DNA from: Nitrospirota bacterium
GTDB lineage: Bacteria; Nitrospirota; JACRHL01
Direction of reading: 5' to 3'
Length of the DNA stretch: 43,729 nt
Assembly: GCA_029881725.1 (NCBI GenBank)
Contig: JAOUMB010000021.1
Coordinates: forward strand, 1-43,729
The notes under the pieces are model-generated. The model did not search any database. It was not told where the DNA came from and saw nothing but the letters and a program-made list of their open reading frames with translations. Positions 1 through 7,668 of this stretch are shown one piece after another. The position numbers and the translations under genes are program-made. Position 1 is the stretch's first letter; every line of letters starts with the position of its first letter.

Positions 1-317
1 CGGGACAGTCCGCGCAGACGGGCCACATAGTCCAGGTAGGGGCGCACGCGCATGCCATCGTCCAGGGGCAGTTTTTCGGGAAGGTATCCGACCTTGCGCT
101 TGGCCGAAAGGTGGTCGGCCAGAATGTCGCTGCCGCCCACGCGCACGGTGCCCGAACTGGGGTACAGCGCGCCCGCCAGGATACGCAGCGTGGTGGTCTT
201 GCCCGCGCCGTTCTGGCCCAGCAGGCCGACGATTTCGCCCTCGTTGACGGAGAAGGTCACCCCGTCCAGGGCGGCGATGTTGCCAAACCGTTTGGTAAGG
301 CCTTCAACCTGAAGCAT
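1..317 (-). CDS. ABC transporter ATP-binding protein (3' part outside window)
   Basis: This is the N-terminal part (about 105 residues) of an ABC ATPase; the gene runs off the left edge. The ATG at 315-317 opens a protein beginning MLQVEGLTKRFG. A clear Walker A (GQNGAGKTT) lies at about residues 34-42, in the arrangement typical of gliding/CcmA/NatA-type exporters. The visible sequence continues into the region before the Q-loop and signature motif, which lie outside, so the substrate cannot be told. It begins 26 bp after the pmbA stop on the same strand, so it is probably cotranscribed with pmbA. The permease would be expected further left. The family is certain; the function is not. Confidence 0.93.
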   Translation of the reverse strand, partial: MLQVEGLTKRFGNIAALDGVTFSVNEGEIVGLLGQNGAGKTTTLRILAGALYPSSGTVRVGGSDILADHLSAKRKVGYLPEKLPLDDGMRVRPYLDYVARLRGLS

Positions 318-343
318 AGTGCCCGACGTCCGTGTCCGGCCGG

Positions 344-1696
344 TCAGTCGCCTCCCACGGTCATGCGGTCGATCTTGACCGTGGGGGAAACCACCCGGCG
401 TGAAAAATCCAGGTCGTTGCCAATCATCTCGATGCCCGCGAACATATCCAGCAGGTTGGAGGAGATGGTCACCTCCTCCACCGGCCAGGTGAGTTCGCCG
501 TTTTCGATCCAGATCCCGCTGGCGCCGCGGGAATAGTCTCCGGTCACTCCATTGACCCCGAAACCGATCAGTTCCGTCACATACAGCCCGTTCTGCACCG
601 AGCCGATGATCTCCTCCGGCGTGGCCGAGCCCGCCTGAAGGTAAAAATTGGTGGCCGACGGGCTGGGGGAACCGCCCAGGCCCCGGCTGGCGTGGCCGGT
701 GGACGACTTGCCCAGCTTTTTGGCGGTGTAGGTATCGAGCAGGAAGGTGTTCAGCACCCCCGCCTCCACCACCGTATGCCGCCCCACCGGCATGCCCTCG
801 CCGTCGAACGGCTTGGAGCCGAGTCCGCGCGGGCGCAGTCCGTCGTCGATGATGGTCACGCCGCTGGCGGCGATTTTCCGGCCCAGTTTTTCGCCCAGGA
901 ACGAGGCCCCCTTGTACACGGAATCGCCGGACACTGCCCCGGCCAGGTGGCCGATCAGGCTGGCGGCGGCAAGGGGGTCGAACACCACGGGCACCTTGCA
1001 GGTACGGCCCTTTTTGGCCCCCAGCCGGCGCAGCACACGGCGCGCCGCCTCGGCACCCACCTCCTCCGGGGAGAGCAGGTCGGCAAAATGGCGCGCGCCG
1101 GTAAACCACCAGTCACGCTGCATGCCGCCGTCGTGGGACGCCACCGGCACCGTGCTCAGCCCATAGCTGGTGGTGCGGTAGCTGCCGGAAAAACCGGTGG
1201 AACGCACGTAGGCGCGTTCCGAACTGCTGCTGTCGAAGCTGGCGCCCTCGGAGTTGGAAATGCGCGGATCGGCCGCCATGGCCACGGCCTCCGCCCGGCG
1301 CGCCAGATCCACGCGCTCGTCGATGGACAGGGTGATGCCGTCATCGTACAGGTCCAGGGCCACCCCCGGCGGCGTGGCCGGGTCCGGCGGCAGGCCCGCG
1401 TCCGGGTCCTCCTCGGTAAGGCGGGCCAGTTCGCAGGTATCCACCACCAGCCGCTCGATGGCCTCGGGCGAAAAGTCGGAACTCGAACATGCGGCGGAAC
1501 GGGTGCCGTGGAACACGCGCAGGCTGATGCCCTTGTCACGGGCCCCGGTGGTGGTTTCCACCTCCCCCAGACGCACCTGCACCGAAAAGGCGTCGGATTC
1601 CACCGCCAGGGCGTCGGCCCCGGTGGCGCCCAGGGCCACGGCCCGCTCCACCATTTTTTCGGCCAGATCCTGCAACGAAAGCGCGGTTTGCGGCAC
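344..1696 (-). CDS. pmbA: TldD/PmbA family protein PmbA (TldE)
   Basis: The 450-residue protein matches PmbA/TldE over its full usual length (about 450). In the family, PmbA pairs with TldD to form a cytosolic protease that trims modified peptides such as microcin B17 and helps degrade CcdA antitoxin. PmbA is the partner without the HExxxH metal site, and none is visible here. Recognisable stretches are the N-terminal ALGATGADALAVE region, VVFDPLAAASLIGHLAGAVSG in the middle, and the C-terminal GVNGVTGDYSRGASGIWIENG block. The start is GTG at 1694-1696, directly after the TAA of the upstream small gene, with GGAGG five bases before it. TldD is not in this window. Confidence 0.95.
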   Translation of the reverse strand: MPQTALSLQDLAEKMVERAVALGATGADALAVESDAFSVQVRLGEVETTTGARDKGISLRVFHGTRSAACSSSDFSPEAIERLVVDTCELARLTEEDPDAGLPPDPATPPGVALDLYDDGITLSIDERVDLARRAEAVAMAADPRISNSEGASFDSSSSERAYVRSTGFSGSYRTTSYGLSTVPVASHDGGMQRDWWFTGARHFADLLSPEEVGAEAARRVLRRLGAKKGRTCKVPVVFDPLAAASLIGHLAGAVSGDSVYKGASFLGEKLGRKIAASGVTIIDDGLRPRGLGSKPFDGEGMPVGRHTVVEAGVLNTFLLDTYTAKKLGKSSTGHASRGLGGSPSPSATNFYLQAGSATPEEIIGSVQNGLYVTELIGFGVNGVTGDYSRGASGIWIENGELTWPVEEVTISSNLLDMFAGIEMIGNDLDFSRRVVSPTVKIDRMTVGGD

Positions 1697-1882
1697 TTAG
1701 TCCTCCCTCTCCAGCAGATGGTCGCAGGCCGGGCAGCGGTACCCCTCCCCGGCCTCGTAACGGCAGCACTCGGTCAGGTAGCGCCGCTCATACACCGCGC
1801 CACAGCCGGGACAGGCGACGGTCTCGTTCAGACCGCCGCCGCCCGTATCGGTACCGTCGGTTTGTGTGCCGTTTTCGGTCAT
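1697..1882 (-). CDS. small Cys-rich (zinc-ribbon-like) protein
   Basis: A 61-residue protein carries CPGC at about residues 24-27, a CC pair near residues 39-40 and CPAC near residues 50-53, so two CxxC knuckles could bind one zinc ion. The first 20 residues are Gly/Thr-rich and probably disordered; the end is acidic. Its stop codon abuts the pmbA GTG start with no gap, which implies translational coupling. The gene is real by position and spacing, with open reading throughout and an ATG at 1880-1882. I do not recognise a named family beyond 'zinc ribbon'; a small adaptor or nucleic-acid-binding role would be a guess. Confidence 0.7.
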   Translation of the reverse strand: MTENGTQTDGTDTGGGGLNETVACPGCGAVYERRYLTECCRYEAGEGYRCPACDHLLERED

Positions 1883-1903
1883 CCCCCTCTCCCGGTGATG
1901 CCG

Positions 1904-2101
1904 TTAGTGGCTGGCGCCGGGTCCACCCGGCGCGTTCGGGCTCACCTTCTGGCGAACCTGGTTGACGAACGCCAGATCAATGGTCAACACGCCCTGCTGG
2001 TGCGCGGCCTTCTCCACCGCGCGCCGGGCCATGCCACGCACGAAAAACGGGGCCTTGGCAATCTGCGCCTCGGCCTCCGGGGTCCAGTTCAGCTCCGCCA
2101 T
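1904..2101 (-). CDS. stand-alone PCP_red-domain protein
   Basis: The 65-residue protein has the pattern W-T-P-E-A...PFFVRGMARRAVEKAA...G...I....V..VR, which is the small helical domain found at the C-terminus of light-independent protochlorophyllide reductase subunit B and of some nitrogenase-like proteins (PCP_red, PF08369). Here it is free-standing and makes up almost the whole protein; only a short GAPGGPGASH-like tail follows. It lies between a cupin gene and a Cys-rich mini-protein in a compact minus-strand run with 15-22 bp gaps. No bch/chl genes are visible, so a role in pigment synthesis is not supported. The fold assignment is good; the function is unknown. Confidence 0.8.
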   Translation of the reverse strand: MAELNWTPEAEAQIAKAPFFVRGMARRAVEKAAHQQGVLTIDLAFVNQVRQKVSPNAPGGPGASH

Positions 2102-2116
2102 GAGTATTCCCTTCCC

Positions 2117-2554
2117 CTAGCAGCCGCAGCCGCCACCGTGACCATGCTTGTGCCCGTGGTCGTGACCATGCCCGTGCCCGTGACCGTGCCCGTGATCATG
2201 CCCCTTCTTTTCGTGTCCGTGGCCGCCGCCCTCAAAATGGGCGTTGGGGGCCATGAACACCAGCACCCGCATACGGCCGCCGGCGCCGTTGGTGATGCCG
2301 TGATCCACGCCGGCCGGGGCGATGACGATCTCGCCCGCGCCGATGGCCTTCTCTTCACTCCCCACGGCCACCTTGCCGGAGCCTTCGACGATGTAGTAGA
2401 GCTTGTCCTCGCCCGCGTGGGCGTGCGGCTTCTGGGCCTGCCCCGGCTCCAGACAGTACTGGTCGCACTGCACGCGCTCGGTGGAGAACAGGCTGATCTT
2501 CTTCATCTTCTCCGCAGCGTAATCCTGCACCTCGGCCAGCTTCTTGATTTCCAT
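2117..2554 (-). CDS. cupin-domain protein with His-rich metal-binding tail
   Basis: Starting at ATG 2552-2554 (AAGGAA upstream) the protein has 145 residues. Residues 20-105 are a single cupin barrel: the first motif holds PHAHAGEDKLYYIVEGSG and the second PAGVDHGITN, which supply His/Glu ligands for one metal ion. The last 35-40 residues are almost only His, Gly, Asp and Lys, with HGHGHGHG-type repeats, and end GGCGC. Such tails are typical of nickel- or zinc-storing or chaperoning proteins. An upstream in-frame ATG at 2611 would add 19 residues, but it has poorer sequence and no ribosome site. The enzyme substrate is unknown. It is probably cotranscribed with the downstream PCP_red gene, 15 bp away. 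Confidence 0.88.
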   Translation of the reverse strand: MEIKKLAEVQDYAAEKMKKISLFSTERVQCDQYCLEPGQAQKPHAHAGEDKLYYIVEGSGKVAVGSEEKAIGAGEIVIAPAGVDHGITNGAGGRMRVLVFMAPNAHFEGGGHGHEKKGHDHGHGHGHGHGHDHGHKHGHGGGCGC

Positions 2555-2617
2555 GAAATTCGTTTCCTTATGCAAACGGTTGAACACACCCGGAGCCACA
2601 ACCCCGGTCAACTAAAA

Positions 2618-2926
2618 TCAGGTGGACAGTTTGCGGCCCAGCCGCTCCTCCACGGAGGCGATCTTGCCTTCCAGCCGCCCGCTTTTGCCCTTGCGATAGT
2701 CCATTTTGATGGAGGTGGTTATGCGCACACAGTCCTCGCTCATGCGCTCGAAACACCGGCGCACCACATCCATCACCTCGTCCCACTCCCCCTCGATGCA
2801 GGTGCCCATGGGGGTCAGTCGGTAGGGCAGGCCGCTGCTGTCGATGATATCCAGCGAGCGCGCCACATACTGGCTGACACTCTCGCCCTTGTCGAGGGGG
2901 GTCATGGAGAATTCGAGCAGGATCAT
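2618..2926 (-). CDS. MTH1187-family thiamine-binding protein
   Basis: The 102-residue protein matches the small ferredoxin-like MTH1187/YkoF-type family (PF01910) over its full length. Members bind thiamine or its HMP moiety in the cytosol or act as small-molecule carriers. The typical features are an N-terminal strand ILLEFSMTPLDKGESVS, the central PMGTCIEGEWDEVMDVV and the C-terminal ITTSIKMDYRKG strand. Its length is usual for the family. No TPP riboswitch is visible upstream (2927-3028). It sits between the thiolase and the cupin gene on the same strand. Family confidence is high; the ligand in this organism is inferred. Confidence 0.88.
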   Translation of the reverse strand: MILLEFSMTPLDKGESVSQYVARSLDIIDSSGLPYRLTPMGTCIEGEWDEVMDVVRRCFERMSEDCVRITTSIKMDYRKGKSGRLEGKIASVEERLGRKLST

Positions 2927-3028
2927 CGGCGCGTCCGGAATATCTGATTGCCACCAGGGTCACCGGCAAACCGCCGGAAGTGCTCAATATACCATACCGG
3001 TTGGGGTTGCACCCTTTCCCCGGCGGGC

Positions 3029-4207
3029 TCAGGCGGCCGGATTCTCCACCACCACCGCCAGCCCCTCGCCACCGCCGATGCAGATGGCGGCCACCCCCCA
3101 CCGTTCGCGCCGCGCGCGCATGGCATGGATCAGGGTGGTGAGAATGCGCGCTCCGCTGGCGCCGATGGGGTGCCCCAGGGCCACCGCGCCGCCGTTCACG
3201 TTCAGGCGCTCGGCGGGGATTCCCAGTTCGTGCGCCGCCACCATCGGCACCACCGCAAACGCCTCGTTGATCTCCCACAGGCCGATGTCGGCCACCGTGA
3301 GCGACGCCGCCTTGAGCGCCTCGCCAATGGCCGCCACCGGGGCGGTGGTGAACCATTCCGGTTCCGCCGCCGTCCCGGCCTGGGCGCGAACCCAGGCCAG
3401 CGGCTCCACCGGGGAGACGTCGCCACCGGCAATGACCAACGCCGCCGCCCCGTCGTTCAACGACGAGCTGTTGGCGGCGGTCACGGCGCCATCCGGTTCG
3501 AACGCCCCTTTCAGGGTGTCCACCTTGTCCGGGCGGTAGCGGTCCGGCTCCTCGTCGTGGTCCAGCGCGAAACGGCCTTCATCCACCGCCACCAGTTCGG
3601 CGGAAAAGGCGGAGTCCCGCGCCGCCAGCGCCCGCCGGTAGCTTTCGCGGGTGAAGTCGTCCATCTGCTGTCGGGAAACGTTGTAGCGATCGGCGGTGCG
3701 CTCGGCGCACACCCCCATGTGCATGCCGCCGTAGGCGTCGGTGAGGCCATCGGACAGCAGGGCGTCCACCGCCTGCCCGTGGCCCAGCTTGCGGCCGCCG
3801 CGCATGTCGGGCAGCAGAAAGGGGGTGTTGGACATGGACTCCATGCCCCCCGCGACGACCACCTGGGAAGGTTCAGCGGCCACCGCCAGCGCGGCGGTCA
3901 TGGCCGCCTTGAGGCCGGAGCCGCACACCTTGTGAATGCCGGTGGCGCCCACCCCGTCGGGCAGGCCCGCCCCCCGCGCGGCCTGACGGGCCGGGGCCTG
4001 TCCGCACCCGGCGGCCAGCACGTGCCCCATGAGTACTTCGGATACCTGCTCCGGGGCCACCCCGGAATCCGCCAGCGCGGCCCGGATGGCGATGCTTCCC
4101 AGATGCGGGGCGGTTACCCCGGCCAGCGCCCCCATAAAACTGCCGATGGGGGTGCGGCGGGCGGCGAGGATGGCCACCCGCCCGGACTCGAAGCGGTGTA
4201 CCGGCAT
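3029..4207 (-). CDS. thiolase (acetyl-CoA C-acetyltransferase type)
   Basis: A full-length (392-residue) type II thiolase. The nucleophilic cysteine lies in KVCGSGLKA at C95, the GHPIGASGAR loop supplies H346, and the second active cysteine is C376 in CIGGGEG. These are all three hallmark residues of biosynthetic/degradative thiolases, which condense two acetyl-CoA to acetoacetyl-CoA or run the reverse reaction. The start is ATG with GGGAG six bases upstream. No phaB/phaC or beta-oxidation genes are nearby, so the direction (PHB synthesis, fatty acid breakdown or other) cannot be told. The 60-bp gap to dacC suggests membership of the same transcript. Confidence 0.95.
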   Translation of the reverse strand: MPVHRFESGRVAILAARRTPIGSFMGALAGVTAPHLGSIAIRAALADSGVAPEQVSEVLMGHVLAAGCGQAPARQAARGAGLPDGVGATGIHKVCGSGLKAAMTAALAVAAEPSQVVVAGGMESMSNTPFLLPDMRGGRKLGHGQAVDALLSDGLTDAYGGMHMGVCAERTADRYNVSRQQMDDFTRESYRRALAARDSAFSAELVAVDEGRFALDHDEEPDRYRPDKVDTLKGAFEPDGAVTAANSSSLNDGAAALVIAGGDVSPVEPLAWVRAQAGTAAEPEWFTTAPVAAIGEALKAASLTVADIGLWEINEAFAVVPMVAAHELGIPAERLNVNGGAVALGHPIGASGARILTTLIHAMRARRERWGVAAICIGGGEGLAVVVENPAA

Positions 4208-4267
4208 GAACGGCTCCCGGTTACGGTGAGTGGATTGGCGTTAACAGCGTTCGGTGCGACCGGCCAG

Positions 4268-5425
4268 TCAAAACAACTTGTCGAGAAAGTCGTGGGAGCC
4301 AAGGATCACCGAATCGAGCAAACGGCTGACCACGCCGCCTTGCGCCATGTCTTCCGCGGCCACCAGCTCCACTTCCCCCAGCACCTGATCGCCCAGCTTG
4401 ACCCGCGCCATGCCCACCGGCTGCCCGGCGGCCACCGGGGCCTCCAACTCGCGCATCTCGGTTTCCACGGTCAGCTTGTCCACGTCGTCCCGGCGCACGG
4501 TGAGCCAGGTCTTGTCCTTGGCCACCACCGTCACCTGTTCGCCCATGCCCTTCCACACCCGCGCCTCGCCCATGGGCTCGCCCGGGGTCACCGGCGACAC
4601 GGTGGCATAGCGCTGGAACGCCGACAGCAGGTACCGCTGGGACAGGTTGGCCCGCGCCTGCTCGGTGCGGGCACCCATCACCACCACCACAAACCGCTGG
4701 TCACCCTTTTTGGCGGTGGAAACCAGATGATAGCCGGATCCTTCCGTGTGGCCGGTCTTGATGCCATCCACGCCCATGTCGCGCCACAACAGCAGGTTGC
4801 GGTTGTTCTGGGCAATGCCGTCGTGCTTCATCTCGCGGGTGGAAACCACGGCGATGGAGTCGGGAAAATCGGTAATCAGCGCCCGCCCCAGCACCGCCAT
4901 GTCGTGGGCGGTGGTCCACTGGTTGCGCGCGGGCAACCCGGTGGCGGTGCCGAAGGTGGTGGCGGTCATGCCCAGCTTCTGCCCGGTCTCGTTCATCCAT
5001 TTGACGAACTCGGGCTCGGTGCCCGCCAGGTGTTCGGCCACGGCAATGCAGGCGTCGTTTCCGGACGCCACCGCAATGCCCACCGCCAGTTCCCGCAGCG
5101 TGACCTGCTCACCCTCGCGCAGGAACATCTTGGAGCCTTCCGGGTTCCAGGCATTGCGGCTGACCCGCACCGTGTCGTCCCAGGCCGCCAGACCGTCGCG
5201 CACCGACGAATACAGCAGGTAGAGGGTCATCATCTTGTTCAGACTGGCCGGGCCGATCTTCTTGTCCGGCTCCATCGACTCGACCACCTGACCGGTCACG
5301 GCGTCCATCACCACCACCGCGCTGACGGCCTTCGGTGCGGCATGTGCCGGGGTGGTCGCCAGCAGCAGGGCCGCGGCCCCCGCGAGCACGGACAGACTAA
5401 AAAAACGGTTGATCGACTGGATCAT
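4268..5425 (-). CDS. dacC: D-alanyl-D-alanine carboxypeptidase (PBP5/6 type)
   Basis: A 385-residue low-molecular-mass penicillin-binding protein that removes the terminal D-Ala from peptidoglycan pentapeptides in the periplasm. A signal peptide covers residues 1-29 and ends at AHAA. The serine-peptidase triad is complete: SLNK (S61, K64), SGN (121-123) and KTG (223-225). A beta-rich C-terminal domain (about 280-365) and a final amphipathic helix (VVSRLLDSVILGSHDFLDKLF) fit membrane anchoring as in DacA/DacC. The exact paralogue name is a convention. The ATG overlaps the upstream yciO-like stop by 4 bp (ATGA), so the two are translationally coupled. Confidence 0.95.
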   Translation of the reverse strand: MIQSINRFFSLSVLAGAAALLLATTPAHAAPKAVSAVVVMDAVTGQVVESMEPDKKIGPASLNKMMTLYLLYSSVRDGLAAWDDTVRVSRNAWNPEGSKMFLREGEQVTLRELAVGIAVASGNDACIAVAEHLAGTEPEFVKWMNETGQKLGMTATTFGTATGLPARNQWTTAHDMAVLGRALITDFPDSIAVVSTREMKHDGIAQNNRNLLLWRDMGVDGIKTGHTEGSGYHLVSTAKKGDQRFVVVVMGARTEQARANLSQRYLLSAFQRYATVSPVTPGEPMGEARVWKGMGEQVTVVAKDKTWLTVRRDDVDKLTVETEMRELEAPVAAGQPVGMARVKLGDQVLGEVELVAAEDMAQGGVVSRLLDSVILGSHDFLDKLF

Positions 5426-6033
5426 GTGAGCACCTCCATTCCCATTCCCTCACGCAGGATCACGTGATCTTCATTTTCAATTGCAATAACGGTGGATAAC
5501 CCGCCCGGCAGCGGCCCCGCATCGATAATCAGATCGATGCCGTGGCCCAGGGCTTCATTGATGTCCTCCGGGTGGAAAAACGGTTCCTGCCCGGACAGGT
5601 TGGCGGTGGTATTGACGATGGGGTGTCCCAGCATCTGCACCAACGCCAGCGGAATCGGATGATCCGGCACCCGGATGCCCACCGTCTTCTGGCGCGTTTG
5701 CAGCACCTTGGGGGGCAGCTTGGTGGCTTTCAGCACAAAGGTATACGGCCCCGGCAGCAGGCGCTTCATCATGCGGAACCCGGTGTTGGACACCACCGCA
5801 TAATCCGCCAGGTGAGACAGATCGGCGCACACGAAGGACAGGGTGGATTTGCGGTCCTTGTTCTTCAGCCGGTAGATGCGCTCGATGGCCTTGCCGTTGT
5901 TGATGTCGCAACCGATGCCGTAGGTCGCGTCGGTGGGGTAGGCGATCACACCGCCATCCCGCAACACCTCGACCACCTGCTTGAGCAGGCGTTCCTGGGG
6001 ATTGATCGGATTAATGGCGAGAATGCGGGCCAA
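5422..6033 (-). CDS. yciO: Sua5/YciO/YrdC-family protein (L-threonylcarbamoyladenylate synthase type)
   Basis: The 203-residue protein is a YrdC-like domain. The ATP/threonine-binding landmarks are GGVIAYPTDATYGIGCDI near residue 28, KNKDRKSTLSFV at about 57-68, the PGPYTFVL motif and the late TTANLSG. The YrdC/Sua5 group makes threonylcarbamoyl-AMP for the t6A modification of tRNA; the YciO subgroup, which this resembles most, is related but its role is less certain. The only plausible start is TTG at 6031-6033, without a strong ribosome site. It is the first gene of the minus-strand run that continues into dacC. Confidence 0.88.
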   Translation of the reverse strand: MARILAINPINPQERLLKQVVEVLRDGGVIAYPTDATYGIGCDINNGKAIERIYRLKNKDRKSTLSFVCADLSHLADYAVVSNTGFRMMKRLLPGPYTFVLKATKLPPKVLQTRQKTVGIRVPDHPIPLALVQMLGHPIVNTTANLSGQEPFFHPEDINEALGHGIDLIIDAGPLPGGLSTVIAIENEDHVILREGMGMEVLT

Positions 6034-6192
6034 TGTGCAACGCCCCGGATCGGGTTACGGAAACCGCCGCGTGCGGCCGTTCCAACTTCCAGAGTGGACC
6101 CCCTGGGCCCACCGCCGCCCTCGGAACGGTCTTTTATCATACCGTGAACCGGCTGATGTTGGTAAGGGTTTCGTACCGGGAGGCAGCTCCGG

Positions 6193-7029
6193 CTAGGGGG
6201 TGGAGTCGGCCGACAGCAGGGCGCCCATCACCTCGGACATGCGCTCGGGAGAGGCTTTGGAAATGGCCATCCACGGCGCGCCGCCCCGCTCCAGATAGAG
6301 CAGTTGCGCCCCCTGAAAATCAGACCTGCGCCCCCCTTCGGGCAGCGGGTCGCCGCTTTCCATGTGCAGCGGAAAGCCGGGACCGCCCATCACCAGCACC
6401 ACCGGTTCCGCCTGACCGATGGCGTCCTGATAGACCACCATGGGCACCGGGCGCTCGTCCATGTCCAGCATGCGCCCGCCCACCGGCTCCAGCCCCAGCG
6501 CCGCCAGGGAAGGCACCACCACCTGCCTTCCGGCCCGCTCCGAATACCAGGCCGAAAGTTCGTCCCGGTCGCGGCTGCGCACCTGAAACACCCCGGCGCC
6601 GGTGGCGGCCATGTGAATGGACACCAGGCGCACCTTGAGCGGATCGGGGCCGTCCTGTCCCATTTCGCCGGTTTCGGTCACCAGCAGCATGCCACCCATG
6701 GAGGCCAGCACCGTCACAATCACCGCCAACGGCAGCCACCACATGCTCTTTTGAGGCGTGGGGTTGGGCCGCTGCGTTTCTTTCTCACCACTCATCGATT
6801 CGCTTTCCTCTCCCATGGCGGACAGAATGCGTCCGCGTAACCCGTGCGGCGTTTCCACCGCGGCCAGTTTGTCGTGCAGGAACTCCTTGAGGCGCCGCTC
6901 CAGATCCGCGCGGCTGGCGCAATCGCCGCACATGTCCAGATGGGCACGGACCCGCGCCACCTCCTCCAGGGGCAGTTCCCCGTCGATCAGCGCGCTGATC
7001 ATCACCGCCGCATCGTCACAACTGGTCAT
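6193..7029 (-). CDS. anti-sigma factor with zinc-binding ZAS domain and one membrane span
   Basis: From ATG 7027-7029 the protein has 278 residues. The cytoplasmic N-terminus has the HxxxCxxC signature (HLDMCGDC, about residues 29-36) of zinc-binding anti-sigma domains, which hold an ECF sigma factor inactive. A single membrane helix (WWLPLAVIVTVLASMGGMLLV, about 95-115) is followed by a periplasmic domain of about 160 residues with no recognised sensor fold. The start overlaps the sigma-factor stop by 4 bp (ATGA), so the two proteins are made together. The track frame is open much further upstream, but that part shadows the sigma gene. Confidence 0.9.
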   Translation of the reverse strand: MTSCDDAAVMISALIDGELPLEEVARVRAHLDMCGDCASRADLERRLKEFLHDKLAAVETPHGLRGRILSAMGEESESMSGEKETQRPNPTPQKSMWWLPLAVIVTVLASMGGMLLVTETGEMGQDGPDPLKVRLVSIHMAATGAGVFQVRSRDRDELSAWYSERAGRQVVVPSLAALGLEPVGGRMLDMDERPVPMVVYQDAIGQAEPVVLVMGGPGFPLHMESGDPLPEGGRRSDFQGAQLLYLERGGAPWMAISKASPERMSEVMGALLSADSTP

Positions 7030-7592
7030 GCCTCTCCCTCCCGCCCCCGTTGCGGACCGATCCCATAGCGGCGGGCGGCCCCGGCCAGTTGTTCCCGCAG
7101 GGCCCGGCGGCCTCGGTGCAGGCGACTCATCACGGTTCCCACCGGCACCTCCATGACCTGGGCGATCTCCTTGTACGGCATCCCCTCCAGGTCGCTGAGC
7201 AGCACCACCATGCGGTACGGCACCGGAAGTGCCTCCAGGGCGTGCAGCACATCGTCCTCCACCGCCCGGGACAGCAATTCCCCCCAGCTGTCGGCGTCCA
7301 TGCCCAGGCGCTCGTCCTCCGGGCCCAGCCAGGCGTTCTGCTCGTCGAGCTCCACCGTGGGCGGGCGCCGCTTGTCTTTCTGGTAACGGGTGGCAAAGGT
7401 GGTGTGCAGGATGCGGTACAACCAGGCCCGGCAGTTGGTGCCCTGCTGGTAATTTTCCCAAAAGCGGAACGCCTTGAGAAAGGTGTCCTGCACCACCTCC
7501 TCGGCCTCCTCCCGCCGCCCGGTCAGACGCAGGGCGGTGCGGTAGAGGGCATCCAGATGGATCAGGGCTTCTGTTTCAAACTCCGCGCTCAC
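7026..7592 (-). CDS. ECF-type RNA polymerase sigma factor
   Basis: The 188-residue protein has region 2 (ALIHLDALYRTALRLTGRREEAEEVVQDTFLKAF, about residues 8-43), including the -10-binding helix, and region 4 (LPVPYRMVVLLSDLEGMPYKEIAQVMEVPVGTVMSRLHRGRRAL, about 122-165), the -35-binding HTH. There is no region 1.1 or 3, as usual for group 4 sigma factors. The start is GTG at 7590-7592. The overlapping downstream gene is a zinc anti-sigma factor with a membrane span, so this sigma probably responds to an envelope or redox signal. Its target promoters are not identifiable here. Region 2-4 spacing and length are normal. Confidence 0.94.
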   Translation of the reverse strand: MSAEFETEALIHLDALYRTALRLTGRREEAEEVVQDTFLKAFRFWENYQQGTNCRAWLYRILHTTFATRYQKDKRRPPTVELDEQNAWLGPEDERLGMDADSWGELLSRAVEDDVLHALEALPVPYRMVVLLSDLEGMPYKEIAQVMEVPVGTVMSRLHRGRRALREQLAGAARRYGIGPQRGREGEA

Positions 7593-7668
7593 CGGTCACC
7601 TGCCCCGTAAACCGCGTGCCGGGACGGATGTATTCCCGGTTCCCGCCACGGCCCGTGGGTTGCCCCGC

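Noticed and set aside
692-2947. Open frame of 751 codons on the plus strand
   Set aside because: It runs antisense through pmbA, the small genes and the cupin, has no domain and is an effect of high GC; the minus-strand genes have clear families.
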